Assembly (NCBI RefSeq): GCF_947087965.1
Contig: NZ_CAMUES010000001.1
Location: forward strand, 310,001-374,000
DNA length: 64,000 bases
Origin: an uncultured Mobiluncus sp.
GTDB lineage: Bacteria; Actinomycetota; Actinomycetes; Actinomycetales; Actinomycetaceae
Direction: 5' to 3'
Shown: one piece after another, positions 1 through 7,953 of the stretch
Layout of the letters: every line of letters begins with the position of its first letter
Position numbering within the stretch: position 1 is the stretch's first letter
Made by a program: the position numbers and the translations under genes
The notes under the pieces: generated by a model
Told to the model about the DNA's origin: nothing
Seen by the model: only the letters and a program-made list of their open reading frames with translations
Database searches by the model: none

Positions 1-194
1 TGCTAAGGTTTGGGTTTTTCGATATTTTGAGCGTTGATTGTAAAGGTACGTGCATGAGTGACCGATTTCAGGGGCGGGATTTGTGTATTGTTGACATCCT
101 AATTTGTAAAGATCCAGGTGAGGGTGATTTGGGTTTTAAAGAATCGTGTGCGAGTGAAGTGAAATCGGTCGTTCGTGCACCTTGTCCGTAGTCA

Positions 195-318
195 GGGTGC
201 TAGAGAGTCTGGGTGCTTGCAACCCGCCGTTTCACGGCGACTTGTTGCCGTGGTTATTCTCAGAGCCCGGGTGCTAGAGAGTCCGGGTGCTTGCAACCCG
301 CCGTTTCACGGCGGCTTG
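195..318. repeat. Two-copy 50-bp direct repeat containing hairpins
   Basis: Copy 1 is 195-244 and copy 2 is 269-318; they differ at two of 50 positions and start 74 bp apart. Each copy holds two small palindromes. One has GGGT and ACCC arms around GCTTGCA. The other has CGCCGT and ACGGCG arms around a TTC loop. With only two copies and no regular spacers it is not a CRISPR array. It resembles REP-type intergenic repeats, but whether other copies exist in the genome is unknown. Confidence 0.75.
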
Positions 319-362
319 CGCACCCCTTAGCCGAAGCGGCAAATGCCTTGCGGCTTTTTCGT

Positions 363-585
363 GGCGGGTTTTGCCCGCCGCGCGCCTCTCTCAACAAGCT
401 GCTTACGTAAGCAAGCTTACGACGCGCTTGTTGACAGAGGCCCTGCCTGCTGCGCAGGCACGAAAAAGCTGGTCAAGGCGCATGCCTTGACCAGCGTCTG
501 GGTATTAGCAAGGACTTGCTCCGCTCGCCTTGCATACCCTCCCTCGTTCGCGTCCAAGCCGAAAGCTTCGCTTTCGGCTTGGACG
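363..585. repeat. Cluster of perfect palindromes
   Basis: Five perfect inverted repeats lie in 223 bases: 363-379 (6-bp arms), 401-412 (a 12-bp palindrome), 444-460 (7-bp arms, 3-base loop), 469-494 (11-bp arms, GCAT loop) and 551-585 (16-bp arms, TTC loop). None is followed by a convincing T-run, except that 551-585 lies just downstream of tRNA-His on the minus strand and could stop its transcription. The density is far higher than in any other spacer of the window. Confidence 0.7.
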
Positions 586-597
586 CTCTCTCAGTCG

Positions 598-670
598 GGT
601 GGCTGACGAGATTCGAACTCGCGACATCCTGAACCACAATCAGGTGCTCTACCACTGAACTACAGCCACC
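598..670 (-). tRNA. tRNA-His (GTG)
   Basis: The minus strand folds into a cloverleaf. The acceptor stem GTGGCTG pairs with CAGCCAC, the discriminator is C73, and the anticodon loop TTGTGGT carries GTG. The T arm contains GTTCGAATC. A G is encoded just 5' of the acceptor stem (position 670), matching the extra G-1 that histidyl-tRNA synthetase requires. The 3' CCA is not encoded. Confidence 0.95.
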
Positions 671-801
671 ATCGCTTGCGAAAAGCAACCTCACTATCGT
701 ACCGGATTTTGGCGCCCAGGCGAAACTCGTGCCCCGCCTGCTGGGGAAACCGAGTTTGGCGGCAACCTAACCGAACGCGCTTGTGCGCAAACACCATCCG
801 T

Positions 802-1422
802 TTACTTGAAAGGCGAAGTCTGCACGATTCGGGCGGCCGCGGCCTGCAGTTCCTCCGTACTGGGGCCCTCGCCCGCCGGCATCAACACCGAACGGTAATA
901 GCGCAGCTCGTTCAAGGAATCGATGATATCGCCCAAAGCCCGGTGATTGCCGGTCTTTTCCGGAGCCAAACCGTAAACCTTCGGATACCAACGCATCGCC
1001 AGCTCTTTCAAGGTAGACACGTCAATAATCCGGTAGTGTAGCCACTTGATGAGTTCCGGCATCTGTTTGGCCAGGAACGCTTTATCCGAATGCACTGAAT
1101 TACCTGCCAGCTGGGCTTTTCCGGGTTCGGGGACGTAGCGTTTCACGTACTCCAAAACTTGGCGGCCGGCTTCCTCCACACTCAAACCGCCGTCAAGCTC
1201 GGCCAGCAGTCCCGACTTAGTGTGCATTTCGCGCACGAATTCCCCCATATGATTCATTGCGGTGGCACTGGGCTTAATCAGCAAATCAATACCGGAATCC
1301 AGCGGGTTCAGTTCGGCGTCGGTGACGATAACGGCGACCTCAATCAGCTCGTCAACGTCTAAATCGAGCCCGGTCATCTCGCAGTCAATCCACACCATAG
1401 GGTCGTTTTTTTTGTTTCCCAT
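802..1422 (-). CDS. orn: Oligoribonuclease
   Basis: This 206-residue protein is a DEDDh 3'-5' exoribonuclease that degrades the 2-5 nt RNA fragments left by other RNases, and the pGpG product of c-di-GMP breakdown, to mononucleotides. The first exonuclease motif WIDCEMTGL (Asp and Glu metal ligands) begins near residue 12. The motif around NSVHSDKAFL lies mid-protein, and HRALGDI near residue 160 supplies the final His/Asp pair. Length is normal for the family (about 180-210). A GGGAG lies about 10 bases upstream of the ATG and supports this start. It is a single gene between tRNA-His and a ROK regulator. It is the usual essential housekeeping enzyme of actinobacteria, with no oddities seen. 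Confidence 0.95.
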   Translation of the reverse strand: MGNKKNDPMVWIDCEMTGLDLDVDELIEVAVIVTDAELNPLDSGIDLLIKPSATAMNHMGEFVREMHTKSGLLAELDGGLSVEEAGRQVLEYVKRYVPEPGKAQLAGNSVHSDKAFLAKQMPELIKWLHYRIIDVSTLKELAMRWYPKVYGLAPEKTGNHRALGDIIDSLNELRYYRSVLMPAGEGPSTEELQAAAARIVQTSPFK

Positions 1423-1487
1423 ACTGTACTAATCTCCCATTCATTAATCGTATCCGGCGGCGATTTTCACCCTCGCCAGCCTAAGGC

Positions 1488-2699
1488 TCAGTTGTTATCG
1501 TCAGATAAGAACCGCTGCAAAATCGCGTCAAGATCCACCATCGAAACCGCTTTCGCCATGGCGCCGCGCAGGGGAGCGGACGAACCCAAGGCGCTCAAAT
1601 GCAAGGCTGCATCGGCGGCGCAATCGGGCAGGGCGATTTCGTTAATGGTCTCACGAACCTGGTTTAAGAAAGCCTCGCCCGCATAGGACAGTTCGCCACC
1701 AATGACAATCATCTTTGGGTTCAAGATGTTGCACACTTGTGCCAGTACGTAGCCGATGGCGCGGGCGGCTTCGTGAATGCGTCGAGTAGCCCGCACATCG
1801 CCTTCCTCGATGAGTCGATAGAGGTCATTCAAGGTATGCACCGGCATTCCCAGGCTGCGCAGTGAAGCCATTATCGCGCTGACCGAGGCCGTCATCTCCA
1901 GACAGCCGCTGCCCCCGCACTTGCACAACTCATGATGGTTCGGAATCGGGAGGTGTCCGATTTCACCTGAAATCCCGCCGGTTCCGTACAGGATTTTGGC
2001 GCCTGCCATAATGCCCGCGCCGATTCCGGAAGAGGCCTCGATATACACGAAATCATCGACGTCCTTCGCGGCTCCCCACATGTGCTCAGCCAAAGCGCCG
2101 GCATTCGCGTCATTTTCAGTCAGAATCGGGAAAGGAGAAACTTCTTGGGCGATGTCCTCCAGGTTGATTCCGCTAAGACCCGGAATCATGGCGGTGTAGT
2201 TGGACAAGCGGCCATCTGAACGCACCGCGTCGGCAACGACGATGCAGCCAGCCACAATCTGAGCATTTTTTAGCCCCTTGGCGGCCATCATCGAGTCAAA
2301 CAGGTCAACCGCCATTTCCTTGTTAATGTTGGCGGTAGACTCTGCCGGTAGCGGTATAACCCGCGTGTCTACAATTTCGTGATCCAGGGTAACAATCCCA
2401 ACCCGCACTTGTTCGCGTTCCAGCGACACACCCATGGCATAGCCAATATTAGGGGCAAACGCAATCGTGTTGCCACGCCGGCCGGAAGCCGCTTCTGCCA
2501 AGCGTAAAATCTCGGCTTCAGTCAGTTCACGAACGATGTTAGACACGGTTGCTGGAGCCAGGCCGGTGCGGCGGCTAATCTCGGCCTGAGATATCCCCCC
2601 AGCATCGATAATGGCAGCTAAAACGCGCTTTTGATTCGCTACACGCAGGGATGAGGGGGAACCTGGGCCTACAAGGTTTTCCATAGTCACGACCCCCAT
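1488..2699 (-). CDS. ROK-family transcriptional regulator
   Basis: This is a 403-residue protein. An N-terminal winged-helix domain (about residues 20-85, with SQAEISRRTGLAPATVSNIV as the recognition helix region) is followed by a ROK sugar-kinase-like domain. The ROK zinc motif CxCGxxGCxE is present as CKCGGSGCLE, and a glycine-rich segment ASSGIGAGIMAG lies just before it. Such proteins (NagC/XylR type) repress sugar uptake or catabolism genes and respond to a sugar or sugar phosphate. No sugar operon is adjacent, so its target is unknown; malQ and the EIIC-like gene lie 3-5 kb away. An internal ATG at 2684 has a GGGGG tract about 7 bases upstream and may be the true start. Confidence 0.85.
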   Translation of the reverse strand: MGVVTMENLVGPGSPSSLRVANQKRVLAAIIDAGGISQAEISRRTGLAPATVSNIVRELTEAEILRLAEAASGRRGNTIAFAPNIGYAMGVSLEREQVRVGIVTLDHEIVDTRVIPLPAESTANINKEMAVDLFDSMMAAKGLKNAQIVAGCIVVADAVRSDGRLSNYTAMIPGLSGINLEDIAQEVSPFPILTENDANAGALAEHMWGAAKDVDDFVYIEASSGIGAGIMAGAKILYGTGGISGEIGHLPIPNHHELCKCGGSGCLEMTASVSAIMASLRSLGMPVHTLNDLYRLIEEGDVRATRRIHEAARAIGYVLAQVCNILNPKMIVIGGELSYAGEAFLNQVRETINEIALPDCAADAALHLSALGSSAPLRGAMAKAVSMVDLDAILQRFLSDDNN

Positions 2700-2773
2700 T
2701 TTAGTAATTTTTTTCCTTTAAAAGGTTAGCCTTCCCCAGCAAATACACCTTTGGCTTCGTTTGTGCGCGTTTG

Positions 2774-2846
2774 CGCCCTCGGTGGGACTCGAACCCACAA
2801 CCTACGGATTAGAAGGCCGTTGCTCTATCCATTGAGCTACGAAGGC
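2774..2846 (-). tRNA. tRNA-Arg (TCT)
   Basis: A cloverleaf lies on the minus strand. The acceptor stem GCCTTCG pairs with CGAGGGC (one G-U pair) and the discriminator is G. The anticodon loop CTTCTAA gives anticodon TCT, which reads AGA/AGG. The T arm contains GTTCGAGTC. The anticodon stem closes with a C-T mismatch next to the loop. CCA is not encoded. Confidence 0.95.
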
Positions 2847-3019
2847 TGGCCGGTTAACTAAAAATCTGTTAACTCGACCAGTTTAGCTTATTTCCGGCAT
2901 TCTCGCCCCTGTGAATAAACGAGTTATCCACAGGTAAAAAATTCTTGTCTTGTTCGGTTCAAGTCTTTGCGGAACCCTCGAACTGAGAGCTGTTTTATCT
3001 GGCAGCTATCAACAGTTAC

Positions 3020-3035
3020 GAACGCCGGGGCGTTC
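3020..3035 (+). other. Hairpin just before the ssb ribosome binding site
   Basis: GAACGCC and GGCGTTC form a 7-bp inverted repeat with a 2-base gap, ending one base before the purine-rich GGGAAAGGA that serves as Shine-Dalgarno for the ssb gene at 3053. It could modulate ribosome access. It was considered as a LexA site, but the half-site spacing is wrong. Confidence 0.4.
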
Positions 3036-3052
3036 GGGAAAGGAAAACAATA

Positions 3053-3634
3053 ATGAGCTCCATGACAGTAACAGTAAGCGGGTATTTGGGAAATACTCCT
3101 GTCTTACGCCAAACCTCTGCCGGCACCCACTGGGTCCGGTTCTCTCTGGCCTGCAACGCCAGTTATCGTGACGCCAGTGGCAACTGGACCAGCGGGGAAA
3201 CCACGTGGTTCAACTGCAAAGCCTGGGGGACTTTCGCCGTCAACATTGCGGAGTCACTGCACAAGGGTGATCCGGTCGTCGCTCAGGGACGTTTAGTTCC
3301 CGGTACTTACGAACATACCGACCAAACGACCGGTGTCGTTGAAAAACGTCCAGAACTCGCTTTGCACCTGACCCATATTGGGGTTGACCTGGTGCGCACC
3401 TCTTCGATAAACATCAAGTATGCCAAGGAAATCGCCAGTGATGAGAACTGTGCAAAACCGAGCAAATTCGATATTTCCGCGGACTCTCTGAATACCGTGA
3501 AGGGCGCGGAATTTGCGCAGACGGAGTCGGACCTCATTGAGAGCGCGGAAATCCTCGACGAACTAGACGTTGAAATCGAAGCCGCCGATGAGGAGTCTTT
3601 GGTCGGCGCGGGGGCTGATGGGGTTCCGTTCTGA
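3053..3634 (+). CDS. ssb: Single-stranded DNA-binding protein (paralogue type)
   Basis: The 193-residue protein has an N-terminal OB-fold (about residues 1-115) with SSB hallmarks: VSGYLGN at the start, WFNCKAWG, and KGDPVVAQGRL. It binds ssDNA and probably assembles as an oligomer. The linker is acidic and short, without the Gly/Gln-rich stretch of replicative SSBs. The C-terminus ends GADGVPF rather than the canonical DDDIPF tip that recruits partner proteins, so the partner-binding tip looks weakened although the final Pro-Phe is kept. Immediately downstream is ettA. As I recall, the same order occurs in Mycobacterium tuberculosis (Rv2478c SSB-like, Rv2477c EttA). This suggests the accessory SSB rather than the one encoded with rpsF/rpsR. 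The start is supported by GGGAAAGGA upstream. Confidence 0.88.
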   Translation: MSSMTVTVSGYLGNTPVLRQTSAGTHWVRFSLACNASYRDASGNWTSGETTWFNCKAWGTFAVNIAESLHKGDPVVAQGRLVPGTYEHTDQTTGVVEKRPELALHLTHIGVDLVRTSSINIKYAKEIASDENCAKPSKFDISADSLNTVKGAEFAQTESDLIESAEILDELDVEIEAADEESLVGAGADGVPF

Positions 3635-3659
3635 AAAAGATTCGCGATTTCCGTTAGCA

Positions 3660-3695
3660 TATTGGGGGTGCGGGTTTTTGGCCCCACCCCCAATA
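3660..3695 (+). terminator. Strong hairpin between ssb and ettA
   Basis: Arms at 3660-3670 and 3685-3695 (reading ATTGGGGGTG and CACCCCCAAT, plus an outer T-A pair) pair perfectly over 11 bp, with an inner GGG/CCC pairing around a T5 run. There is no T-tract after the stem, so it may be an attenuator or RNA-stability element between ssb and ettA rather than a classical intrinsic terminator. Confidence 0.5.
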
Positions 3696-3745
3696 GACCT
3701 CCGGGCCAGATGCTGCTCGGCTCATCGAAACTGTAAGGAAGTTGC

Positions 3746-5428
3746 ATGTCAGAGTACATTTATTCAATGCTGAAGGCCCGTAAGAAGGTCGGCGATAAGC
3801 TCATTTTGGATGACGTAACGATGGCTTTCCTGCCGGGAGCCAAGATTGGCATGGTGGGTCCCAACGGTGCCGGCAAGTCGACGATTCTGAAAATCATGGC
3901 TGGTTTGGACGAGCCCAGCAACGGCGAGGCTATCCTCAGCCCAGGGTATTCGGTCGGTATCCTGCTGCAGGAGCCCCCGCTCAACGAGGACAAGGACGTG
4001 TTGGGCAACGTCGAGGAAGGCGTGTGGGAAATCAAGGCCAAGCTGGACCGATACAACGAGATTTCAGCCCAAATGGCCGACCCGGACGCGGATTTTGATG
4101 CCCTGATGGAAGAAATGGGGCAGCTCCAAGAAGCCATCGATGCCGCTGATGCCTGGGACCTGGACAATCAGTTGGAACAGGCGATGGATGCGCTGCGCTG
4201 CCCACCGGCGGACGCGGACGTGAAAACGCTCTCGGGAGGGGAGCGCCGCCGAGTCGCCTTGTGCAAGCTGTTGCTGGAAGCCCCGGACTTGCTACTGCTA
4301 GACGAGCCGACCAACCACCTGGACGCCGAGTCGGTGCTGTGGCTGGAGCAACATTTGAGCCAGTACAAGGGAGCAGTCATTGCTGTCACCCACGACCGTT
4401 ATTTCCTGGACCACGTGGCGGGGTGGATTGCGGAGGTCGACCGTGGCCACCTGTACCCCTATGAGGGCAACTACTCCACCTATCTGGAAAAGAAACAGGA
4501 ACGTTTGGAAGTTCAGGGGCGTAAAGACGCCAAACTCCAAAAACGGTTGAAGGAAGAGCTCGAATGGGTGCGCCAATCCGCTAAGGGGCGCCAAGCCAAG
4601 TCGAAGGCTCGTTTGCAGGCGTATGAAGCGATGGCTGCGGAAGCCGAGAAGTCTCGGAAACTTGATTTTGAAGAAATCCAGATTCCGCCGGGGCCGCGAT
4701 TGGGCACGTTGGTGCTGGAGGCGACCAACCTCAAGAAAGGTTTTGGGGACCGCACCCTGATTGACGGGTTGAGCTTTAGCTTGCCGCGAAACGGCATCGT
4801 GGGAGTCATCGGGCCTAATGGGGTAGGGAAAACAACCCTGTTTAAGACCATTGTCGGGTTGGAACCCCTCGACGGCGGCGACCTGAAAATCGGGGAGACC
4901 GTGAAGATTTCTTATGTCGACCAGGCTCGTGCGGGCATCGACCCGGACAAGACGCTGTGGGAGGTCGTCTCGGATGGGGCTGACTACATCGAGGTCGGCA
5001 AGGTCCAGATGCCATCGCGCGCCTACGTGTCCGCTTTCGGGTTCAAGGGCGCTGACCAGCAGAAACCTGCAGGCGTTTTGTCTGGTGGGGAACGCAACCG
5101 CCTCAACCTGGCTCTGACCTTGAAAGAGGGCGGAAACCTGCTGCTGCTGGACGAACCGACGAACGATTTGGACGTGGAAACCCTGGGATCCCTGGAAAAC
5201 GCCCTGCTGCAGTTCCCCGGCTGTGCCGTGGTTGTCACCCACGACCGCTGGTTCCTCGACCGGGTAGCGACCCACATCTTGGCTTATGAGGGTACCGAGG
5301 AAAACCCGGCTCAGTGGTTCTGGTTTGAAGGCAACTTCGAAGGCTACGAAGCCAATAAGGTCGAGCGACTGGGGCCGGAAGCCGCCCGCCCGCACCGGGT
5401 GGTTTACCGGAAACTGACTCGCGGGTAA
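3746..5428 (+). CDS. ettA: Energy-dependent translational throttle A, ABC-F ATPase
   Basis: This is a 560-residue ABC-F protein with two ATPase domains and no membrane segment. Walker A motifs are GPNGAGKST (about residue 38) and GPNGVGKTT (about 355). ABC signatures are LSGGERRRVAL (about 162) and LSGGERNRLNLAL (about 445). Walker B motifs end in LDEPTNHLD and LDEPTNDLD. A charged linker rich in Lys, Arg and Glu joins the halves. EttA binds the ribosomal E site and gates the first elongation step according to ATP/ADP level. Length matches E. coli EttA (about 555). TAAGGAAG precedes the ATG by a normal distance. It is probably co-transcribed with the SSB paralogue, separated by the 3660-3695 hairpin. 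Confidence 0.95.
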   Translation: MSEYIYSMLKARKKVGDKLILDDVTMAFLPGAKIGMVGPNGAGKSTILKIMAGLDEPSNGEAILSPGYSVGILLQEPPLNEDKDVLGNVEEGVWEIKAKLDRYNEISAQMADPDADFDALMEEMGQLQEAIDAADAWDLDNQLEQAMDALRCPPADADVKTLSGGERRRVALCKLLLEAPDLLLLDEPTNHLDAESVLWLEQHLSQYKGAVIAVTHDRYFLDHVAGWIAEVDRGHLYPYEGNYSTYLEKKQERLEVQGRKDAKLQKRLKEELEWVRQSAKGRQAKSKARLQAYEAMAAEAEKSRKLDFEEIQIPPGPRLGTLVLEATNLKKGFGDRTLIDGLSFSLPRNGIVGVIGPNGVGKTTLFKTIVGLEPLDGGDLKIGETVKISYVDQARAGIDPDKTLWEVVSDGADYIEVGKVQMPSRAYVSAFGFKGADQQKPAGVLSGGERNRLNLALTLKEGGNLLLLDEPTNDLDVETLGSLENALLQFPGCAVVVTHDRWFLDRVATHILAYEGTEENPAQWFWFEGNFEGYEANKVERLGPEAARPHRVVYRKLTRG

Positions 5429-5584
5429 GGGTAGCCATACCGGGGAGATACAGAAAAACGTTATAGCACCCCGTGTGTTTGCCCGCTACCAGGCTTGAGC
5501 GGTTAGAATTCGTTAAAGTAAATCGTCTGGCGTCGGATTTTGGCGTGTGGCGAAAAGCAAGCGGATTTTTGAGGATTCGATAAA

Positions 5585-7756
5585 GTGGCCGAAACAACGC
5601 AGTATCTTGAAGGTTATTTTCCCCAAGTCCAGGACTTAGCCCGTCGACTGGGGGTGGATACGGACTATTGGGATTTTGCGGGAAACTACCACGAGGTGTC
5701 CCAGTCGACTTTGGTTCGGGTCATTGACGCTCTAGGTTTCACGTTGCAAAGTAGCGATGATATCGGGCGTGCTTACGAGTCCCTGGATCGGGAATACTGG
5801 TTTTCCACCCTACCGAAAGGGATGGTGGTGCGTCAGTCCCAAGGGGCGAATATCCCGGTCCACGTGCCTGACGGTACTAGCTTGGAAGTCTGGTTGGAAA
5901 CCGAGAACGGTGATACTAGGCCGCTGGAACAGCTTGATATTTGGGTCCAACCCCGCGATTTTGGTCCCGAAGGCCGGCGCGGTGAGGCAACGTTCCGGCT
6001 TCCTGAAGGCACCGAATGGGGCTACCATACCCTGCACGCCAAGACGGTCGAAGGCGATTTTGCTCAGCAAGTTGCGGTCGTCCCTGACCGGTTACCGCTG
6101 GGGAATTTAGAGCATTCCCGTTCCTGGGGCGTAATGACGCAACTGTATTCGGTGTCCTCCCGCGGTTCTTGGGGGATGGGAGACTTCCACGATTTAGGCC
6201 ATATCGCCGAGATTTTCGGACGCCAAGGCGCTGACTTCGTGCTAACCAATCCGTTGCATGCGGGCGAGCCCAATGTGCCCATCACCCCTTCTCCTTACCT
6301 GCCTGTGTCGCGTCGCTTCTTGAACCCGCTTTACATCCGCCCTGACGACATCGCGGAATATAACCAGTTGGACTCCACGTCTGAATCCCTGGTGAAAGTC
6401 GCTTTTGCCCAGGCCTCCAATGAGATTTTCCCGGTCGATACCGCGAAGCAGATTGACCGGGATCGCTCCTGGAAAGCCAAACGTGAAGCCTTGGAAGTCA
6501 TTTTTAAGATTAAGCGCAGCCACTCCCGTGAAGCCGAGTTCCGCGACTTTATGGCATCACGCGGCCAGGATTTGGAAAACTTCGCCCTGTGGTGTGCTCT
6601 GTACGATTGTTTCGGTCAAGGGCCGTGGGACGATGATGTTGCCGATGTCTCCAGTCCTCGCGTGGCGGCGCTGCGGGAGGAGCTTGCCGAGCAGGTTGAG
6701 TTCTATTGCTGGCTGCAGTGGATTGCCTCTACCCAGCTCCACGCCGCCCAGGAGTCCGCGATAAATGCCGGCATGACGATTGGCATCATGAATGACCTGG
6801 CGGTAGGGGTGCACAAGTACGGTGCCGACGTTTGGTCCATCCCGGACGCTTTCGTGAGAACCATGAGCGTGGGGGCTCCGCCGGATATGTACAACCAGCT
6901 GGGTCAAGACTGGACCCAGCCGCCGATGAATCCTCGTTACATGGCCGCCCATGATTGGGAACCTCTGCGGGGGATAATTCACCGTGCTTTGGCTAACTGC
7001 GGCGCTTTGCGTATCGATCATGTGATGGGACTGATTCGCCTGTGGTGGATTCCGCGGGGAGCTGATCCCAACGAGGGTACCTACGTTCGTTACAACCACG
7101 AGGCCACCGTGGGCATCATGCTGTTGGAAGCCGCCAGAGCCCACGCCGTAGTGGTCGGAGAGGACCTGGGCACAGTCGAGGACTGGGTCCGCGACTACTT
7201 GCGCGACCGCGGTATTCTGGGCACTTCGGTGCTGTGGTTTGAACGCAACGGCAGCGACTTCAGGCCCCCGGAGCAATACCGCGAAATGTGCATGGCTGCG
7301 GTGAACACTCACGATTTGCCCCCGACTTTGGGATTCCTCCGCGCGGTACACCTGGAAGTCCAGGATCGCTTGGGAATCTTGCCGCAGCCTTTGGAAGAAG
7401 CCAAGAACGCGTTGTATGACGATATCGCGAGGCTGGTGGAACAACTGCGGAACATGGGGCTGCTGGAAAACGATTATCCGACCGAATCCGAACTTATTCT
7501 GGCGCTGCACCGTTTTATTGGCAAGACTCCGGCAAAGCTGTCCGTGGTCAGTTTGGTCGATGCGGTGGGAGACCTGCGGATGCAAAATCAGCCCGGCACC
7601 AACAACGAATACCCGAACTGGCGTATTCCGCTGTCGGACTCCTTGGGACGCTCAGTCAAAGTGGAAGAGCTGGAATACTACGTGGGCGTGGGCGAAATCT
7701 GCGAAGCGATGCGCGAACTGGTGAATCCGCAGCTTCCGGGGGATAACGAAAGTTAG
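5585..7756 (+). CDS. malQ: 4-alpha-glucanotransferase (amylomaltase)
   Basis: The 723-residue GH77 enzyme disproportionates maltooligosaccharides, releasing glucose and transferring glucan chains in cytoplasmic glycogen/maltodextrin metabolism. The nucleophile region RIDHVMGL lies near residue 476, the acid/base Glu in GEDLGTV near 524, and the transition-state Asp in NTHDLPPT near 572. The N-terminal 170 residues form the extra beta domain usual in the long (about 700 aa) MalQ proteins of actinobacteria. It starts with GTG; a GAGG sits about 10 bases upstream. The next gene, 198 bases on, is an EIIC-like sugar permease homologue, so a sugar-uptake link is possible but unproven. Confidence 0.94.
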   Translation: MAETTQYLEGYFPQVQDLARRLGVDTDYWDFAGNYHEVSQSTLVRVIDALGFTLQSSDDIGRAYESLDREYWFSTLPKGMVVRQSQGANIPVHVPDGTSLEVWLETENGDTRPLEQLDIWVQPRDFGPEGRRGEATFRLPEGTEWGYHTLHAKTVEGDFAQQVAVVPDRLPLGNLEHSRSWGVMTQLYSVSSRGSWGMGDFHDLGHIAEIFGRQGADFVLTNPLHAGEPNVPITPSPYLPVSRRFLNPLYIRPDDIAEYNQLDSTSESLVKVAFAQASNEIFPVDTAKQIDRDRSWKAKREALEVIFKIKRSHSREAEFRDFMASRGQDLENFALWCALYDCFGQGPWDDDVADVSSPRVAALREELAEQVEFYCWLQWIASTQLHAAQESAINAGMTIGIMNDLAVGVHKYGADVWSIPDAFVRTMSVGAPPDMYNQLGQDWTQPPMNPRYMAAHDWEPLRGIIHRALANCGALRIDHVMGLIRLWWIPRGADPNEGTYVRYNHEATVGIMLLEAARAHAVVVGEDLGTVEDWVRDYLRDRGILGTSVLWFERNGSDFRPPEQYREMCMAAVNTHDLPPTLGFLRAVHLEVQDRLGILPQPLEEAKNALYDDIARLVEQLRNMGLLENDYPTESELILALHRFIGKTPAKLSVVSLVDAVGDLRMQNQPGTNNEYPNWRIPLSDSLGRSVKVEELEYYVGVGEICEAMRELVNPQLPGDNES

Positions 7757-7953
7757 TTCTGTCTGAGGAAAATTTCTCCGTGAGTTGTATCCTCTCTCTG
7801 GTGAGGGGTAAATACCAGCACCGGAAGAGGCTCCTGATTACCACGTAAAACACGTTTCCCGCGCTGAATTTATGGCAAAATTAAAAATGATGTTGGCTGC
7901 GGTATCTGTGACTACAGTCTGACCTGGAGATGCTGAGGAAAGGAAGTGCCAGC

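Larger units (their letters stand above)
1..597. other. Non-coding left edge with repeats and hairpins
   Basis: No convincing gene is visible in the first 597 bases. The short open frames here are low-complexity and arise from a duplicated segment and from palindromes. Positions 1-190 are comparatively AT-rich and hold a TTGACA hexamer at 91-96, without a good -10 at normal spacing. Positions 195-318 contain two copies of a 50-bp repeat. Positions 363-585 contain five perfect hairpins, listed separately. The block ends at tRNA-His, which is transcribed towards it, so some of the hairpins could end tRNA transcription. An upstream gene outside the window cannot be excluded. Confidence 0.6.

Noticed and set aside
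91..96. TTGACA as promoter for an upstream gene or sRNA
   Set aside because: No acceptable -10 hexamer lies 16-18 bases downstream.
195..318. Possible CRISPR array
   Set aside because: There are only two copies, the repeat is 50 bp with internal hairpins, there is no regular spacer series, and no cas genes are in the window.
3020..3035. LexA/SOS box upstream of ssb
   Set aside because: GAAC and GTTC half-sites are present, but 8 bases separate them instead of the 4 expected in Gram-positive LexA sites.
4298..5395. Long minus-strand frame opposite ettA, and similar frames opposite malQ, pepN, ffh, tadA
   Set aside because: These are shadows of strongly coding plus- or minus-strand genes with clear motifs; their translations are low-complexity and lack ribosome binding sites.
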